Shown piece after piece: positions 31,427 to 40,079 of a DNA stretch of 61,474 nt; position 1 is the first letter of the stretch, and the number at the start of each line of letters is the position of its first letter. The notes beneath the pieces were generated by a model. That model worked only from the letters and a program-made list of their open reading frames with translations. It did not search any database and was not told the DNA's origin. The DNA is taken from assembly GCF_001429025.1 (NCBI RefSeq), contig NZ_LMHT01000034.1:178888-240361 (forward strand). The letters are read 5' to 3'. The position numbers were made by a program, and so were the translations under genes. This stretch comes from Phenylobacterium sp. Root700 (GTDB taxonomy: Bacteria; Pseudomonadota; Alphaproteobacteria; Caulobacterales; Caulobacteraceae).

Positions 31427-32392
31427 ATGAGCGGACCTTTCGGAGCGACCTCGACAACCGACGACGTGCTGGCCGGCGTCGACCTGAGCGGCAAGCGGAT
31501 CCTGGTGACCGGCGCCTCGGCGGGCCTCGGCGTCGAAACCGCCCGCGCCTTGGCCGCGCGCGGCGCCCATGTGGTGGGCGCGGCCCGCGACCTGGCCAAG
31601 GCCGAGCGCGCCACGCAGGCGGTGCGGGACCAGGCCGCCCACGGCGGCGCGTTGGAGCTGGTCGAGCTCGACCTGGCCGACCTGGCCAGCGTGCGGGCAT
31701 GCGCTGACGCCCTGCTGGCGGACGGCAAGGCCTTCGACATCATCATCACCAACGCCGGGGTGATGGCCACGCCGCTGGGCCGCACGGCCGACGGCTTTGA
31801 AATCCAGTTCGGCACCAACCACCTGGGCCACTTCGTGCTGGTGAACCGGCTGGCCCCGCTGCTGACGTCCGGCTCGCGGCTGGTGGCGCTCTCCTCGTCG
31901 GGCCACCGGTTCTCCGACGTGAACCTGGACGACCCCAATTTCGAGACCACCGACTACACGCCGTTCGGCGCCTATGGCCGCTCCAAGACCGCCAACGCCC
32001 TGTTCGCCGTCGAGTTCGACCGGCGCCACAAGGATCGCGGCGTGCGGGCGACGGCCATCCACCCCGGCGGTATCCATACCGAACTGGGCCGGCACATGAG
32101 CGCCGACGACACCGCCCGGATGATCGAGCAGATCAACGAGGCCAATCGCCTGAGCGGCGCGGCGGCGTTCGAGTTCAAGACCATACCGCAAGGCGCGGCG
32201 ACCTCGGTCTGGGCCGCCGCGGTCGCCAAGGCCGACGAGGTCGGCGGGCGCTACTGCGAGGACTGCCACGTGGCCGAGACCCTTGATGGCGACAACCCGA
32301 CTCGCGGCGGCGTGCGGGCCTACGCGATCAACGCCGAGAACGCCAAGGCGCTCTGGGCCAAGAGCGAGGAGCTGGTTCAGGAACGCTTCTGA
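31427..32392 (+). CDS. short-chain dehydrogenase/reductase (retinol dehydrogenase-like)
   Basis: Starts at the ATG at 31427 (MSGPFGATSTTDDVLAG); 321 residues. NAD(P) motif 'ILVTGASAGLGVETARALAARGAHVVGAARD' (about 26-56), 'IIITNAGVMATPLG', and the catalytic Ser/Tyr-Lys in 'LVALSSSGHRF' and 'YGRSKTANALFA'. 'ATAIHPGGIHTELGRH' follows. Length and the asparagine-rich 'FGTNHLGHFVLVN' fit the WW-oxidoreductase/retinol dehydrogenase-like subgroup. It is likely repressed by the divergent TetR regulator. Substrate unknown. Confidence 0.88.
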   Translation: MSGPFGATSTTDDVLAGVDLSGKRILVTGASAGLGVETARALAARGAHVVGAARDLAKAERATQAVRDQAAHGGALELVELDLADLASVRACADALLADGKAFDIIITNAGVMATPLGRTADGFEIQFGTNHLGHFVLVNRLAPLLTSGSRLVALSSSGHRFSDVNLDDPNFETTDYTPFGAYGRSKTANALFAVEFDRRHKDRGVRATAIHPGGIHTELGRHMSADDTARMIEQINEANRLSGAAAFEFKTIPQGAATSVWAAAVAKADEVGGRYCEDCHVAETLDGDNPTRGGVRAYAINAENAKALWAKSEELVQERF

Positions 32393-32423
32393 ACCGAGGA
32401 GCGGCGGACCTGATCGGCCACCT

Positions 32424-32515
32424 CGTTCCTCCCCTCCCCCATCAAGATGGGGAGGAAAGCGGCTCCTCGCCCATATGCGATAGCCCTCTCCAGAGGGGGA
32501 GAGGAGAATTCGTCA
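32424..32515. repeat. CCCCTCCCCC/GGGGAGG-type intergenic hairpins
   Basis: CCCCTCCCCCATCAAGATGG continues into GGGAGG as one hairpin, and CCCTCTCCAGAGGGGGAGAGG follows as a second. It belongs to the same broad class as 26215-26338 and may act as a terminator for the SDR gene. Confidence 0.5.
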
Positions 32516-32681
32516 TGGAGGTGTAGTAAAAGGAGCGAGCGTCCCAGTCGCGGGGCGCTAGTTACGCGCAGGGCGCGAAGTTCAGCATCGGGTGGTTAGC
32601 GAACCGGCCGCCCTCGTGATATCTGGCGCCGCTCAGCGGCGGTATGCTGCGAAAGCTTATTCAGCGTTAGGAATGTCAGAG

Positions 32682-33887
<1,206 letters not shown>

Positions 33888-33901
33888 TCGATCCCGCGAC
33901 C

Positions 33902-35074
33902 ATGGAAACCCAAGCCGCCGGCCCAGGCGCATTTGCTCGTTTCGACCTGGGCCGCACGCCCTCGCCCTGTTTCGTCGTCGACGAGGCGGCGGTGCGGCGC
34001 AATCTGGCCGTCCTCAAGGATGTCGGCGAGCGCGGCGGCGCCAAGGTGCTGCTGGCGCTCAAGGCGTTCTCCATGTGGTCGCTGGCCGGCGTCGTGGGCG
34101 AATATCTCGACGGCGTTTGCGCCTCGGGACTGTGGGAGGCGCGGCTCGCGCGCGAGCACTATGCCGGCGAGCTGACCACCTATTCGCCGGCCTATAAGCG
34201 AGAGGACATGGCCGAGATCCTGGCGCTGTCCGACACGGTGATCTTCAACTCGCCGGCCCAGCTGGCGCGGTTCAAGGACGAGATCGCCGCGGCGCGCGCC
34301 GACGGCCAGGTGTTCGAGATCGGCCTGCGCCTCAACCCCGAGCAGAGCGAATCGGAGGTCGAGAAGTACGATCCGTGCCAGGCCGGCTCGCGGCTCGGCT
34401 TCCCGGTGTCGCAGTTGCGCCCCGAGCACCTGGACGGCGTCGACGGCCTGCACGTCCACGCCCTGTGCGAACAGAACTTCGCGCCGCTGGCCCGGATCTG
34501 GGCCGGACTGGAGCCCAAGCTCGCGGGGATGCTGCCGCAGCTGAAGTGGCTGAACCTGGGCGGGGGCCATCACGTCACCCGCGCCGATTACCAACGCGAG
34601 GACCTGGTCGCCCTGCTGCGCCAGATCACCGAGCGCCACGGGGTCGAGGTCTATCTGGAACCGGGCGAGGCCATCGCGCTGGACGCCGGCATCCTGGTCG
34701 GCGAGATCCTCGACACCTTCGACAATTCGGTGAGCGTGGCCATCACCGACATCTCGGCCACCTGCCACATGCCCGACGTCATCGAGGCGCCCTATCGACC
34801 GGCGATGCTGAACGAGAGCACAGGCGGCGTCGCGGTGCGGATCGGCGGGCCGTCCTGCCTGGCCGGCGACATCATCGGCGACTACGTCTTCGCCGCGCCG
34901 CCCACGCCGGGCACGCGCATCGCCTTCCTGGACCAGGCGCACTATTCGATGGTCAAGACCAACACCTTCAACGGCGTGCCGCTGCCGGCGATCGCGCTGT
35001 GGAACAGCGAGACCGACGACCTGCGGCTGGTCCGCCAGTTCGACTATACGGACTTCCGCGACCGGCTCTCCTAA
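33902..35074 (+). CDS. nspC: carboxynorspermidine decarboxylase
   Basis: Starts at the ATG at 33902; 390 residues. A fold-type III PLP enzyme related to meso-diaminopimelate/ornithine decarboxylases. The PLP lysine is Lys54 in 'LLALKAFSMWS', the glycine loop that holds the PLP phosphate is 'WLNLGGGHHVT', then 'YLEPGEAIALDAGILVGEILD', and 'PSCLAGDIIGDY' carries the active-site Cys-Asp segment. It decarboxylates carboxyspermidine or carboxynorspermidine. It forms an operon with the upstream dehydrogenase, the alternative spermidine pathway that needs no S-adenosylmethionine decarboxylase. Confidence 0.92.
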   Translation: METQAAGPGAFARFDLGRTPSPCFVVDEAAVRRNLAVLKDVGERGGAKVLLALKAFSMWSLAGVVGEYLDGVCASGLWEARLAREHYAGELTTYSPAYKREDMAEILALSDTVIFNSPAQLARFKDEIAAARADGQVFEIGLRLNPEQSESEVEKYDPCQAGSRLGFPVSQLRPEHLDGVDGLHVHALCEQNFAPLARIWAGLEPKLAGMLPQLKWLNLGGGHHVTRADYQREDLVALLRQITERHGVEVYLEPGEAIALDAGILVGEILDTFDNSVSVAITDISATCHMPDVIEAPYRPAMLNESTGGVAVRIGGPSCLAGDIIGDYVFAAPPTPGTRIAFLDQAHYSMVKTNTFNGVPLPAIALWNSETDDLRLVRQFDYTDFRDRLS

Positions 35075-35178
35075 AGCGCGTCAGCCACGACTCCGCGCCG
35101 CAATAGGCGTAAGCTTGGCCTGGGCGCCCAACGGGACGCCGACCGCGACGTCCCGTGCTCGCGCCCCGGATCCCAGCC

Positions 35179-36258
35179 ATGACGAGCCTGCTCAAGACGA
35201 TCGAAGACGCCCAGACCCTGGCGCAGGCGATCGTCGACACCATTCATGAGCCGCTGCTGGTGCTCGACGCCCAGCTTCGCGTCCTGGCCGCCGGCCGCGC
35301 CTTCTACGAAACCTTCCAGGTCGTTCCCGAGCACACCATCGGGCGCCTGCTCTATTCGCTGGGCGACGGGCAGTGGAACATCCCGGCCCTGCGCCTGCTG
35401 CTCGAGACGATCATTCCCGAGCGAACGGCGATGGACGGCTTCGAGGTCGATCACGACTTCCCGGGCTTGGGCCGGCGCAAGATGCTGCTGAACGCCCGCA
35501 AGGTGCTCTACGAGACCAGCGCCGACGCCACCATCCTGCTGGCCTTCACCGACGTCACCGCCCGGCGGTTGATCGAGCAGGAAAAAGCGGAACTGCAGGT
35601 CCGGACCGACGAGCTGCTGACGCACCAGCAGGTGCTGTTGCAGGAGATGCAGCATCGGGTGGCCAACAGCCTGCAGATCATCGCCAGCATCCTGCTGCTG
35701 AAGGCGCGGGCCGTGGATTCGGACGAGACCCGCCACCATCTGCGCGACGCCCACCAGCGGGTGATGTCGGTGGCCGAGGTGCAGTCGCACCTGCACGCCG
35801 CCGGCGGCGTCGACCGGATCGAGGTCAGATCCTACCTGACCAAGCTCTGCTCCAGCCTCGCCGCCTCGATCGTCAGCGAGGATCGGCGGATCGACCTGAA
35901 GGTCGTCGCCGACGACGGCCAGATCGGGTCGGACAAGGCCGTCAGCCTTGGCCTCATCGTCACCGAACTGGTGATCAACGCGCTCAAATACGCCTTCCCC
36001 GACGCCCGCCCGGACGCCCAGGTGCTGGTCACGTTCCAGGCCGGGGAAGACGCCGAAGACTGGACGCTGATCGTCGCCGACAACGGCGTCGGCAAGAGCG
36101 ACGGCCAGGCGCCGCGAGGCCAGGGCGGCCTGGGTACGGTGATCGTCGAGGCCCTGGTCAAGCAACTGGGCGCCAGCCTGGAGGTTGTCGCCGCGCCGGG
36201 CCTGACCCTGACCATCCGGCGATGCGGCGCGACGTCGGAGCTGCCGCGCGCCGCCTAG
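35179..36258 (+). CDS. soluble PAS-containing histidine kinase (HisKA_2/HWE type)
   Basis: Starts at the ATG at 35179 (MTSLLKTIEDAQTLAQAIV); 359 residues, no membrane segment. The N-terminal PAS domain (about 15-130) is followed by a short coiled coil (about 130-155). A HisKA_2 dimerisation domain follows with the phospho-His in 'QEMQHRVANSLQIIASILLLKARAV', then an HATPase domain with 'LGLIVTELVINALKYAFPD' and 'VADNGVGKSDG'. Such kinases often feed general stress or light/redox responses in alphaproteobacteria. No response regulator is adjacent, so it is an orphan here. Confidence 0.88.
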   Translation: MTSLLKTIEDAQTLAQAIVDTIHEPLLVLDAQLRVLAAGRAFYETFQVVPEHTIGRLLYSLGDGQWNIPALRLLLETIIPERTAMDGFEVDHDFPGLGRRKMLLNARKVLYETSADATILLAFTDVTARRLIEQEKAELQVRTDELLTHQQVLLQEMQHRVANSLQIIASILLLKARAVDSDETRHHLRDAHQRVMSVAEVQSHLHAAGGVDRIEVRSYLTKLCSSLAASIVSEDRRIDLKVVADDGQIGSDKAVSLGLIVTELVINALKYAFPDARPDAQVLVTFQAGEDAEDWTLIVADNGVGKSDGQAPRGQGGLGTVIVEALVKQLGASLEVVAAPGLTLTIRRCGATSELPRAA

Positions 36259-36273
36259 GACCCTGGCCGGCGG

Positions 36274-36456
36274 CTACCGGTCCTGGGCTTTGCTGACCAC
36301 CACGCCGACGCCCGCGCCGACCGCCGCGCCGATGGGGCCGCCGAGCACCAGGCCGGTGGCCGCGCCGGTCGCCGCCCGCTGTTCCACATTGTGGCCGCAC
36401 GCCGCGAGCCCGAACGCCATGCCGGCGACCGTCAGCACCAAGACAATCCTACGCAT
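36274..36456 (-). CDS. small glycine-zipper lipoprotein
   Basis: Starts at the ATG at 36456 with GGAGGGG just upstream; the long upstream extension is rejected. The 60-residue protein has a lipoprotein signal (MRRIVLVLTVAGMAFGLAAC|G) and a short mature part with a glycine-zipper pattern 'GAATGLVLGGPIGAAVGAGVGVVVS', which can insert in or span a membrane. Similar tiny lipoproteins occur widely in alphaproteobacteria. Function unknown. It is convergent with the kinase gene. Confidence 0.75.
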   Translation of the reverse strand: MRRIVLVLTVAGMAFGLAACGHNVEQRAATGAATGLVLGGPIGAAVGAGVGVVVSKAQDR

Positions 36457-36688
36457 AATCCCCTCCACGTCCCGCGAAGGCCTGCCGAAGGGCGTGGTCC
36501 TGCGTGACTCAGACAAGCCTTGCAGCAGAAGATGTTGTCGACTTTGTAGCGGCGCGGCGTTTTCGGCACATCTTCGAGATGTCCAGGGCCTGGCCCCGGA
36601 AGCGGACGCGGCACGAAGTCCGCTAGCGGGCGCCAGGCGCTCCACCGAACCATTGCGGACGTTCAGCCGTGGAGGCACAATCCTAGCC

Positions 36689-37063
36689 ATGCTGGAGCGA
36701 GTGAAGTCATGGGCCAAAAGCCTGAAACGTGACGTGGTCGCCCTCTGGATAGCCGCCAGAAGTCCGCGAACACCCGTCGCCGCGAAAATAGTCGCCGGTG
36801 CGGTCGCGGCCTATGCGTTGAGCCCAATCGACCTGATTCCCGATTTCATTCCGATCCTTGGCTATCTCGATGACATCGTCATCGTGCCGCTCGGGATCGC
36901 CCTCGCAATCCGCATGATACCGGCCGCCTTGATGGCGGATTTTCGAGCCGAAGCCGTTTCGACCGACAGACCCAAAAATCTCTACGTCGCCGCCCTCATG
37001 GTCGGGCTGTGGTTGGTCGGATTGGTGTTCATCGCAGCGTGGTTCTGGCGGAAGGCCCGCTAA
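36689..37063 (+). CDS. YkvA/DUF1232 family membrane protein
   Basis: Starts at the ATG at 36689 (MLERVKSWAKSLKRDV); a GTGGAGG motif lies rather far (about 12 bp) upstream. The 124-residue protein carries the DUF1232 signature 'AAKIVAGAVAAYALSPIDLIPDFIPILGYLDDIVIVPLGIALAIRMIP' (about 32-80) and a C-terminal transmembrane helix (about 99-118). The role of the family is not defined. The codons are slightly less GC-rich than those around it. Single gene. Confidence 0.85.
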   Translation: MLERVKSWAKSLKRDVVALWIAARSPRTPVAAKIVAGAVAAYALSPIDLIPDFIPILGYLDDIVIVPLGIALAIRMIPAALMADFRAEAVSTDRPKNLYVAALMVGLWLVGLVFIAAWFWRKAR

Positions 37064-37115
37064 CCAACCCTCGCGGCGACAGGACAAGTCCACCGACGCC
37101 CTCAAATCCAGGATG

Positions 37116-37165
37116 GGTACTTGACGGTACTCATTTTCACGCCCAGCTTGGTACTCATGAGTACC
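37116..37165. promoter_or_regulatory. GGTACTC repeats and 16-bp palindrome at the TetR start
   Basis: GGTAC occurs at 37116 and 37126, and the perfect palindrome GGTACTCATGAGTACC spans 37150-37165. A -35-like TTGACG lies at 37121-37126. The palindrome contains the ATG at 37157. This is a likely autoregulatory operator of the TetR gene. Confidence 0.55.
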
Positions 37166-37774
37166 GAAATGAAATCTCCCGGCCGGCCGCGCGACGAGGA
37201 TGCGACCGCGACTATCCTGGCCGCGACCCTGCGGCTGCTGGCCGAGCGCGGCTATGACGGGATGAGCACCGCCGACGTCGCGGCGGCGGCGCGCGCCAGC
37301 AAGGCCACGGTCTATCGCCGCTGGCCCAGCAAGGCGGCGCTGGTCGCGCAGGCCGTGCTGCAGGGCCTGCGCGACGCGCACGCCGCCTCGACGCGGACCG
37401 GAGACGTGCGCGAGGACATGGCCCGCATCCTTGAAGCCAAGATGACCGCGCTGTCGCAGGGGCCGCTGGGCGGGGCGATCACCGCGGTGATCTCCCATGC
37501 CGCGCACGAGCCGGAACTGGCGGGCGCCATGGAGACGGTCAACGCCGGGATGCGCGAGCACAGCGCGCTGCGCCCACTGGTGGAGGAGGCCAAGCGCCAG
37601 GGCCTGGCGCCCGCCGGCGCCGACACCGGCCTGATGCTCGACCTGCTGATGGGCGCGCCGTTTTTCCAATTGCTGGTGCGGCAAGTCCCGCCCGACCCCG
37701 GCGCGGCGCGGGCGCTGATCGGGCTGGTGTTCGGCGAAAAGCCCGGGCCGGATCACGATGCAACTGAACGGTAG
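37157..37774 (+). CDS. TetR/AcrR-family transcriptional regulator
   Basis: The start is either the ATG at 37157 (inside the palindrome) or the one at 37169 (MKSPGRPRDEDATATIL); 205 or 201 residues. The N-terminal helix-turn-helix 'TLRLLAERGYDGMSTADVAAAARASKATVYRRWPSKAALVAQA' is canonical. The C-terminal domain has 'MGAPFFQLLVRQVPPDP', found in TetR_C_16-like regulators. Its last 17 bases overlap the start of the SDR gene at 37758, so the two form an operon. With no obvious Shine-Dalgarno, a leaderless transcript starting near 37157 is possible. Confidence 0.88.
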   Translation: MSTEMKSPGRPRDEDATATILAATLRLLAERGYDGMSTADVAAAARASKATVYRRWPSKAALVAQAVLQGLRDAHAASTRTGDVREDMARILEAKMTALSQGPLGGAITAVISHAAHEPELAGAMETVNAGMREHSALRPLVEEAKRQGLAPAGADTGLMLDLLMGAPFFQLLVRQVPPDPGAARALIGLVFGEKPGPDHDATER

Positions 37775-38507
37775 GACGATCCTGGTCACCGGCGGCGCCC
37801 GGGGCATCGGGCTGGAGCTGACGCGGCAGTTCGTCGCCGAGGGCGCGCGGGTCGTGGTCGCCGGCCGCGACCAGGCCCGCCTCGCCCATCTGGAGATCTC
37901 CCATCCCAGCCAGATCCACGGCTGGGCCGTCGACCTGTCCGATCCCCTGGCGACAGACGCCTTCGTCCGCGACCTGCCGGCCCGCTATCCGACCTTGTCG
38001 GTGGTGGTGAACAACGCCGGCGCCCAGACCCTGACCGACTTCCCGCGCGAGGACAGCGAGGCGATGCGGCCGGCCCTGCGCGCCGAGATCTCGCTGAACT
38101 TCGAGGCCGTCGTCACGGTCTCGACGGGCCTGCTCGCCCACCTGCGCCGCCAGCCCTCGGCGGCGATCATCAATGTGACCAGCGGCCTGGCCCTGGCGCC
38201 CAAGACCTCCTCGCCGGTCTACTGCGCCACCAAGGCGGCGGTGCGCAGCTTCACCAAGGCGCTGCGCTATCAGTGCGAGGACGGCGCGCCCCATGTGCAG
38301 GTGACCGAGGCGATCATGCCGCTGGTCGACACCGACATGACCGCCGGACGCGGCGCCGGCAAGATCAGCCCCGCCCAGGCCGCGGCCGAGATCATCACGG
38401 GGATCAAGGCGGACCGCGACGAGGTCTATGTCGCGCGCGCCAAGCTGCTGCCCATGCTCATGCGGGTGGCGCCGGGCCTGGGCGAGGCGATGATGCGCAG
38501 GGGCTAG
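37758..38507 (+). CDS. short-chain dehydrogenase/reductase (DltE-like)
   Basis: A 249-residue SDR: 'ILVTGGARGIGLELTRQFVAEGARVVVAGRDQARL' (NADP motif), 'SVVVNNAGAQT', catalytic Ser in 'AIINVTSGLALAP' and Tyr-Lys in 'SPVYCATKAAVRSFTKAL'. The C-terminal 'VEVYVARAKLLPML'-like segment (here 'DEVYVARAKLLPMLMRVAPG') is typical of the DltE-like group. It overlaps the TetR gene and is presumably controlled by it. Its TAG shares CTAG with the stop of the convergent nitrobindin-like gene. Confidence 0.88.
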   Translation: MQLNGRTILVTGGARGIGLELTRQFVAEGARVVVAGRDQARLAHLEISHPSQIHGWAVDLSDPLATDAFVRDLPARYPTLSVVVNNAGAQTLTDFPREDSEAMRPALRAEISLNFEAVVTVSTGLLAHLRRQPSAAIINVTSGLALAPKTSSPVYCATKAAVRSFTKALRYQCEDGAPHVQVTEAIMPLVDTDMTAGRGAGKISPAQAAAEIITGIKADRDEVYVARAKLLPMLMRVAPGLGEAMMRRG

Positions 38508-39208
38508 TCGCCCTTGCCCGCCCCGCCGCCGATGGTGGTGAAGCCGTGCGCCTGGGCCAGGGTCGCCTTGCCCGCCGCGATCCGCGCCGAGGGGTTGGGC
38601 CGGGGCTCGGCGACCTTGGTGAGCGTGTTCTTGTCCACGTGGCGGAAGGGTTCGTCGCGGCCGCGGACCTGGAGCATGGTCGTCGACACGTAGGACCAGC
38701 CGCCGTCGGCGTTGAAGCGCAGGTCGAGTTCGTAAGAGTCGGTGCGGAACGCCCATTCGAGGAAGTCGGTCGAACAGATCCCGTAGCCTGGACCACCCCG
38801 GTCGGCGCGGACCAGCAGGCCGGACCCGTCCGGCGAGGCGCGGCCGCTGGCCAGGGCCACCTGGCCGCGCGGGATGGCGAGGGTCTGCATGATCAGCCCG
38901 GTGGCCGGTTCCCACAGCCAGTAGCCGACCTGGTCGTGGAAGGTGGTGTCCTCGTCCGAGGCGACGATGTGGACGTGATAGTGCAGCCCGTAGAAGAGCT
39001 GCGGCCCGTTCGCCTGGGGGTCGATGGGTTGCATCTCGATGCGCTCGAGATAGTCGCGCTGCTCAGGCCCATCGGCCTTGGGGTTCAGGTCGACGCCCTT
39101 GCGTCCCTCCCACACGCCGGCCAGCCGCGTCAGCGGACCCAGATTGGCCAGGGTGTCCGGATCGACGTCCGCCGGCTCGCTGAAGATGTCGTCAGGGAAG
39201 TTGATCAT
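38504..39208 (-). CDS. nitrobindin-like heme-binding beta-barrel protein
   Basis: Starts at the ATG at 39208 (MINFPDDIFSEPADVDPDTLANLGPL); 234 residues. 'LGPLTRLAGVWEGRKGVDLNP' gives the G-x-W-x-G start of a lipocalin/nitrobindin-type barrel. Further strands include 'QLFYGLHYHVHIVAS', 'FHDQVGYWLWEPATGLIMQTLAIPRGQVALASG' and 'WAFRTDSYELDLRF'. The pattern fits the THAP4/nitrobindin family, which binds heme and nitric oxide, though it is longer than typical bacterial members. The heme ligand His is not assigned. Single gene. Confidence 0.6.
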   Translation of the reverse strand: MINFPDDIFSEPADVDPDTLANLGPLTRLAGVWEGRKGVDLNPKADGPEQRDYLERIEMQPIDPQANGPQLFYGLHYHVHIVASDEDTTFHDQVGYWLWEPATGLIMQTLAIPRGQVALASGRASPDGSGLLVRADRGGPGYGICSTDFLEWAFRTDSYELDLRFNADGGWSYVSTTMLQVRGRDEPFRHVDKNTLTKVAEPRPNPSARIAAGKATLAQAHGFTTIGGGAGKGD

Positions 39209-39344
39209 TGCGTCCGTGCTCGAGCCAAACCCGATAGTGGCTCTATCGGGATGTCCCCTGTCGTCAAGCTTCGAGGCTTTCCAGACGGCGGGCGGCGCGC
39301 GATCATCCGCAAGGCCGGCTCCCCGGCGGGGAGCGAAAGCCGCC

Positions 39345-40079
39345 ATGCCGACCATCAGGATCGCCGCCGCCCAGACGCCTGAGTTCCGGGAGGATGTCCC
39401 CGCGGCGCTGGCCTATGCGGTGGAGGTCGCCGGGCGGGCGCAGGCGCAGGGCGCGGCGCTGCTGGTGTTTCCCGAGGGCTTTCTGCAGGGCTATCTGACG
39501 ACGGAGGAACCGGCGCGGCGTCATGCGCTCGACCTCGCCTCGCCCGCCTTCGCGGCGGTGCTGGACCAGGCGCCCAAGGCCGGGCCGATGATCGTCATGG
39601 GACTGATCGAGGTGGCGGACGGACGGCTCTACAACACCGCCGTGGTGGTGGATCGCGGCGTGCTGGTCGGGCGCTATCGCAAGGCGCATCTGCTGGGCGG
39701 CGAGGCGGCGTTCGCGGCCGGAGACGACAGCCCGGTGTTCGAGGTCGGGGGCCTGCGGTTCGGAATCAACATTTGCTACGACATGAACTTCCCGCAGGCG
39801 GCGGCGAAGGTCGCAGGCGGCGGCGCGGCCCTGATCGTCTGCCCGGCCAACAACATGATGGCGCGGCAGACGGCGGAGCGGTGGAAGCAGCTGCACAACC
39901 CCGCGCGCGGCGAGCGATGCCGCGAGACCGGCCTGTGGCTGATCTCGGCCGACGTGATTGGCGAGCGGGACGGGCGGATTTCCTGGGGACCGACCGCGGT
40001 GCTGGACCCAGCCGGCGAGGTGGCGGCGCAGCTGCCGCTGGAGCAGCCCGGACTGCTGGTCTTCGACCTTCCGCTTTAG
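39345..40079 (+). CDS. carbon-nitrogen hydrolase (nitrilase superfamily)
   Basis: Starts at the ATG at 39345 (MPTIRIAAAQTPEFREDV); 244 residues. The Glu-Lys-Cys triad is visible: 'LLVFPEGFLQGY' (Glu), 'GRYRKAHLLGGEAAF' (Lys) and 'GINICYDMNFPQAA' (Cys). It hydrolyses amide or nitrile bonds; length and 'NTAVVVDRGVLVGRYRK' fit amidase-type branches. Substrate unknown. Cytoplasmic. It diverges from the nitrobindin-like gene, and its stop is shared in four bases with the convergent permease gene. Confidence 0.88.
   Translation: MPTIRIAAAQTPEFREDVPAALAYAVEVAGRAQAQGAALLVFPEGFLQGYLTTEEPARRHALDLASPAFAAVLDQAPKAGPMIVMGLIEVADGRLYNTAVVVDRGVLVGRYRKAHLLGGEAAFAAGDDSPVFEVGGLRFGINICYDMNFPQAAAKVAGGGAALIVCPANNMMARQTAERWKQLHNPARGERCRETGLWLISADVIGERDGRISWGPTAVLDPAGEVAAQLPLEQPGLLVFDLPL

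Noticed and set aside
31310..32269. Extension of the TetR frame to 32269
   Set aside because: Antisense to the SDR gene and composed of Arg/Gly/Ala-rich text; the GTG at 31309 has AAGGAG at the right distance.
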